From assembly GCA_946545105.1 (NCBI GenBank), contig CAMNMY010000031.1:1-8097 (forward strand): DNA of 8,097 bases, written 5' to 3'. Position numbers and translations under genes: made by a program. This document shows, in pieces, positions 7,229-8,097 of this stretch. Below the pieces are notes generated by a model. That model made no database searches. It was not told the DNA's origin and was given only the letters and a program-made list of their open reading frames with translations. Source of the DNA: an uncultured Clostridia bacterium. GTDB taxonomy: Bacteria; Bacillota_A; Clostridia; Christensenellales; UBA3700. Within the stretch, counting starts at the first letter, position 1, and each line of letters begins with the position of its first letter.

Positions 7229-8097
7229 ATGATTAGTATACCAAAAGGTACAAAAGACGTATTACCACAAGAATCATACAAGTGGCACTATATCGAAAAC
7301 AAAGTAAGAAAGGTTGCTTTAGATTTCAATATCAAGGAAATCAGAACTCCAACTTTTGAGCACACAGAATTGTTCTTAAGAGGCGTTGGCGATACAACAG
7401 ATATCGTAAACAAGGAAATGTATACATTCAACGACAAGGGCGATAGATCAATGACTCTAAAGCCAGAAGGAACAGCAGGTGTTGCTAGAGCTTTTATTGA
7501 AAATGGTTTGTATTCAAATACTCAACCAACAAAGATGTATTACATCACTCCAGTATTTAGATATGAACGTCCTCAAGCTGGAAGATTACGTGAGCACCAC
7601 CAATTCGGTATAGAATATTATGGTTCAGAATCTTACATGGCAGACGTTGAAGTTATGATGGTAGCAAAGACTATCTTCAATAGATTGGGAATAGACAAAT
7701 TAGAGTTAAATATAAACTCAATTGGTTGTCCTACATGCAGAAAGAAATATAACGAGGCTTTAAAAGACTATTTGAAAGCCAATTTTGACGAACTTTGCGA
7801 TACATGTAAAGAAAGATATGAAAAGAATCCATTAAGAATCTTGGATTGCAAAGAAGAAAAATGTAAGCAAATTACAGCTAATGCTCCAGTAATTTTGGAC
7901 TATCTATGTGATGATTGTAAATTACATCACGAAAACGTTCTAAAGGAGTTAGATAAGCTAAATATTAACTATAAAGTAAACCCACATATCGTAAGAGGTT
8001 TGGATTACTACACAAGAACAGTATTTGAATTCGTATCAACATCAATTGGTGCACAAGGAACTGTTTGCGGCGGTGGTAGATATAACAACCTAGTTGA
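7229..8097 (+). CDS. hisS: Histidyl-tRNA synthetase, class II (3' partial)
   Basis: The first 289 residues are present; the family is usually about 415-430 long, so the end of the catalytic core and the anticodon-binding domain lie beyond the window. The enzyme charges tRNA-His with histidine. The start '[12 protein letters not shown]' is the usual HisRS N-terminus. '[13 protein letters not shown]' (P79-E80-G81-T82) and motif 2 '[18 protein letters not shown]' (R111 to about 126) form the ATP/histidine site. '[13 protein letters not shown]' carries R256, matching the catalytic arginine of E. coli HisRS (R259). 'GGGRYNNL' (281-288) is the second histidine-specific signature. The insertion between them holds eight cysteines: C167, C170, C190, C193, C207, C212, C227 and C230. 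These include three CxxC pairs and suggest metal binding. The core signatures distinguish true HisRS from the HisZ paralog. It follows hslU by 12 nt and probably belongs to the same transcript. Confidence 0.97.
   Translation, partial: MISIPKGTKDVLPQESYKWHYIENKVRKVALDFNIKEIRTPTFEHTELFLRGVGDTTDIVNKEMYTFNDKGDRSMTLKPEGTAGVARAFIENGLYSNTQPTKMYYITPVFRYERPQAGRLREHHQFGIEYYGSESYMADVEVMMVAKTIFNRLGIDKLELNINSIGCPTCRKKYNEALKDYLKANFDELCDTCKERYEKNPLRILDCKEEKCKQITANAPVILDYLCDDCKLHHENVLKELDKLNINYKVNPHIVRGLDYYTRTVFEFVSTSIGAQGTVCGGGRYNNLV

Noticed and set aside
7214..7231. Possible terminator or promoter between hslU and hisS
   Set aside because: The gap is only 12 nt and consists mainly of the hisS ribosome binding site. 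There is no inverted repeat with a T-run.

Overview
This window is a tightly packed stretch of bacterial chromosome with every gene on the + strand. Six coding regions fill it almost completely: a 5'-truncated membrane protein, topA, trmFO, hslV, hslU and a 3'-truncated hisS. The DNA is visibly AT-rich. Arginine is written mostly as AGA, and leucine mostly as TTA, TTG and CTA. The order topA-trmFO-hslV-hslU is the conserved Firmicutes block, known in Bacillus subtilis as dprA-topA-trmFO(gid)-codV(xerC)-clpQ-clpY-codY. Several details suggest a Clostridia-type organism rather than a bacillus: the low-GC codon use, an HslV whose catalytic residue is Thr rather than Ser, and a cysteine-rich HisRS. 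I cannot name a genus.

Layout. Positions 2-1966 hold the C-terminal 654 residues of a large membrane protein. It has an extracytoplasmic beta-sandwich (CBM-like) domain followed by about eleven hydrophobic segments resembling Gpi18-like GT-C glycosyltransferases. Positions 1966-4059 are DNA topoisomerase I with three C-terminal C4 zinc ribbons. Positions 4049-5368 are TrmFO, the folate/FAD-dependent tRNA m5U54 methyltransferase. Positions 5353-5892 and 5894-7216 are the HslV protease and HslU unfoldase. Positions 7229-8097 are the first 289 residues of histidyl-tRNA synthetase.

The junctions are extremely compact: overlaps of 1, 11 and 16 nt, then gaps of 1 and 12 nt. No intergenic region is long enough for a promoter plus a terminator, so the simplest reading is one polycistronic unit that starts before and ends after this window. 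The first two junctions lack a strong Shine-Dalgarno sequence and look translationally coupled. hslV, hslU and hisS each have a clear purine-rich ribosome binding site.

How the genes fit together: HslV and HslU form one ATP-dependent protease, and TrmFO and HisRS both act on tRNA. TopA relaxes negative supercoils, and the membrane protein probably belongs to envelope glycan or glycolipid biology. The co-location of the last two with the rest is a matter of conserved gene order, not a shared pathway. I see no mobile element, CRISPR array, tRNA, rRNA or riboswitch. This is mainly a housekeeping region. The least understood item is the first gene, whose GT-C-like core appears to lack the usual acidic motifs.
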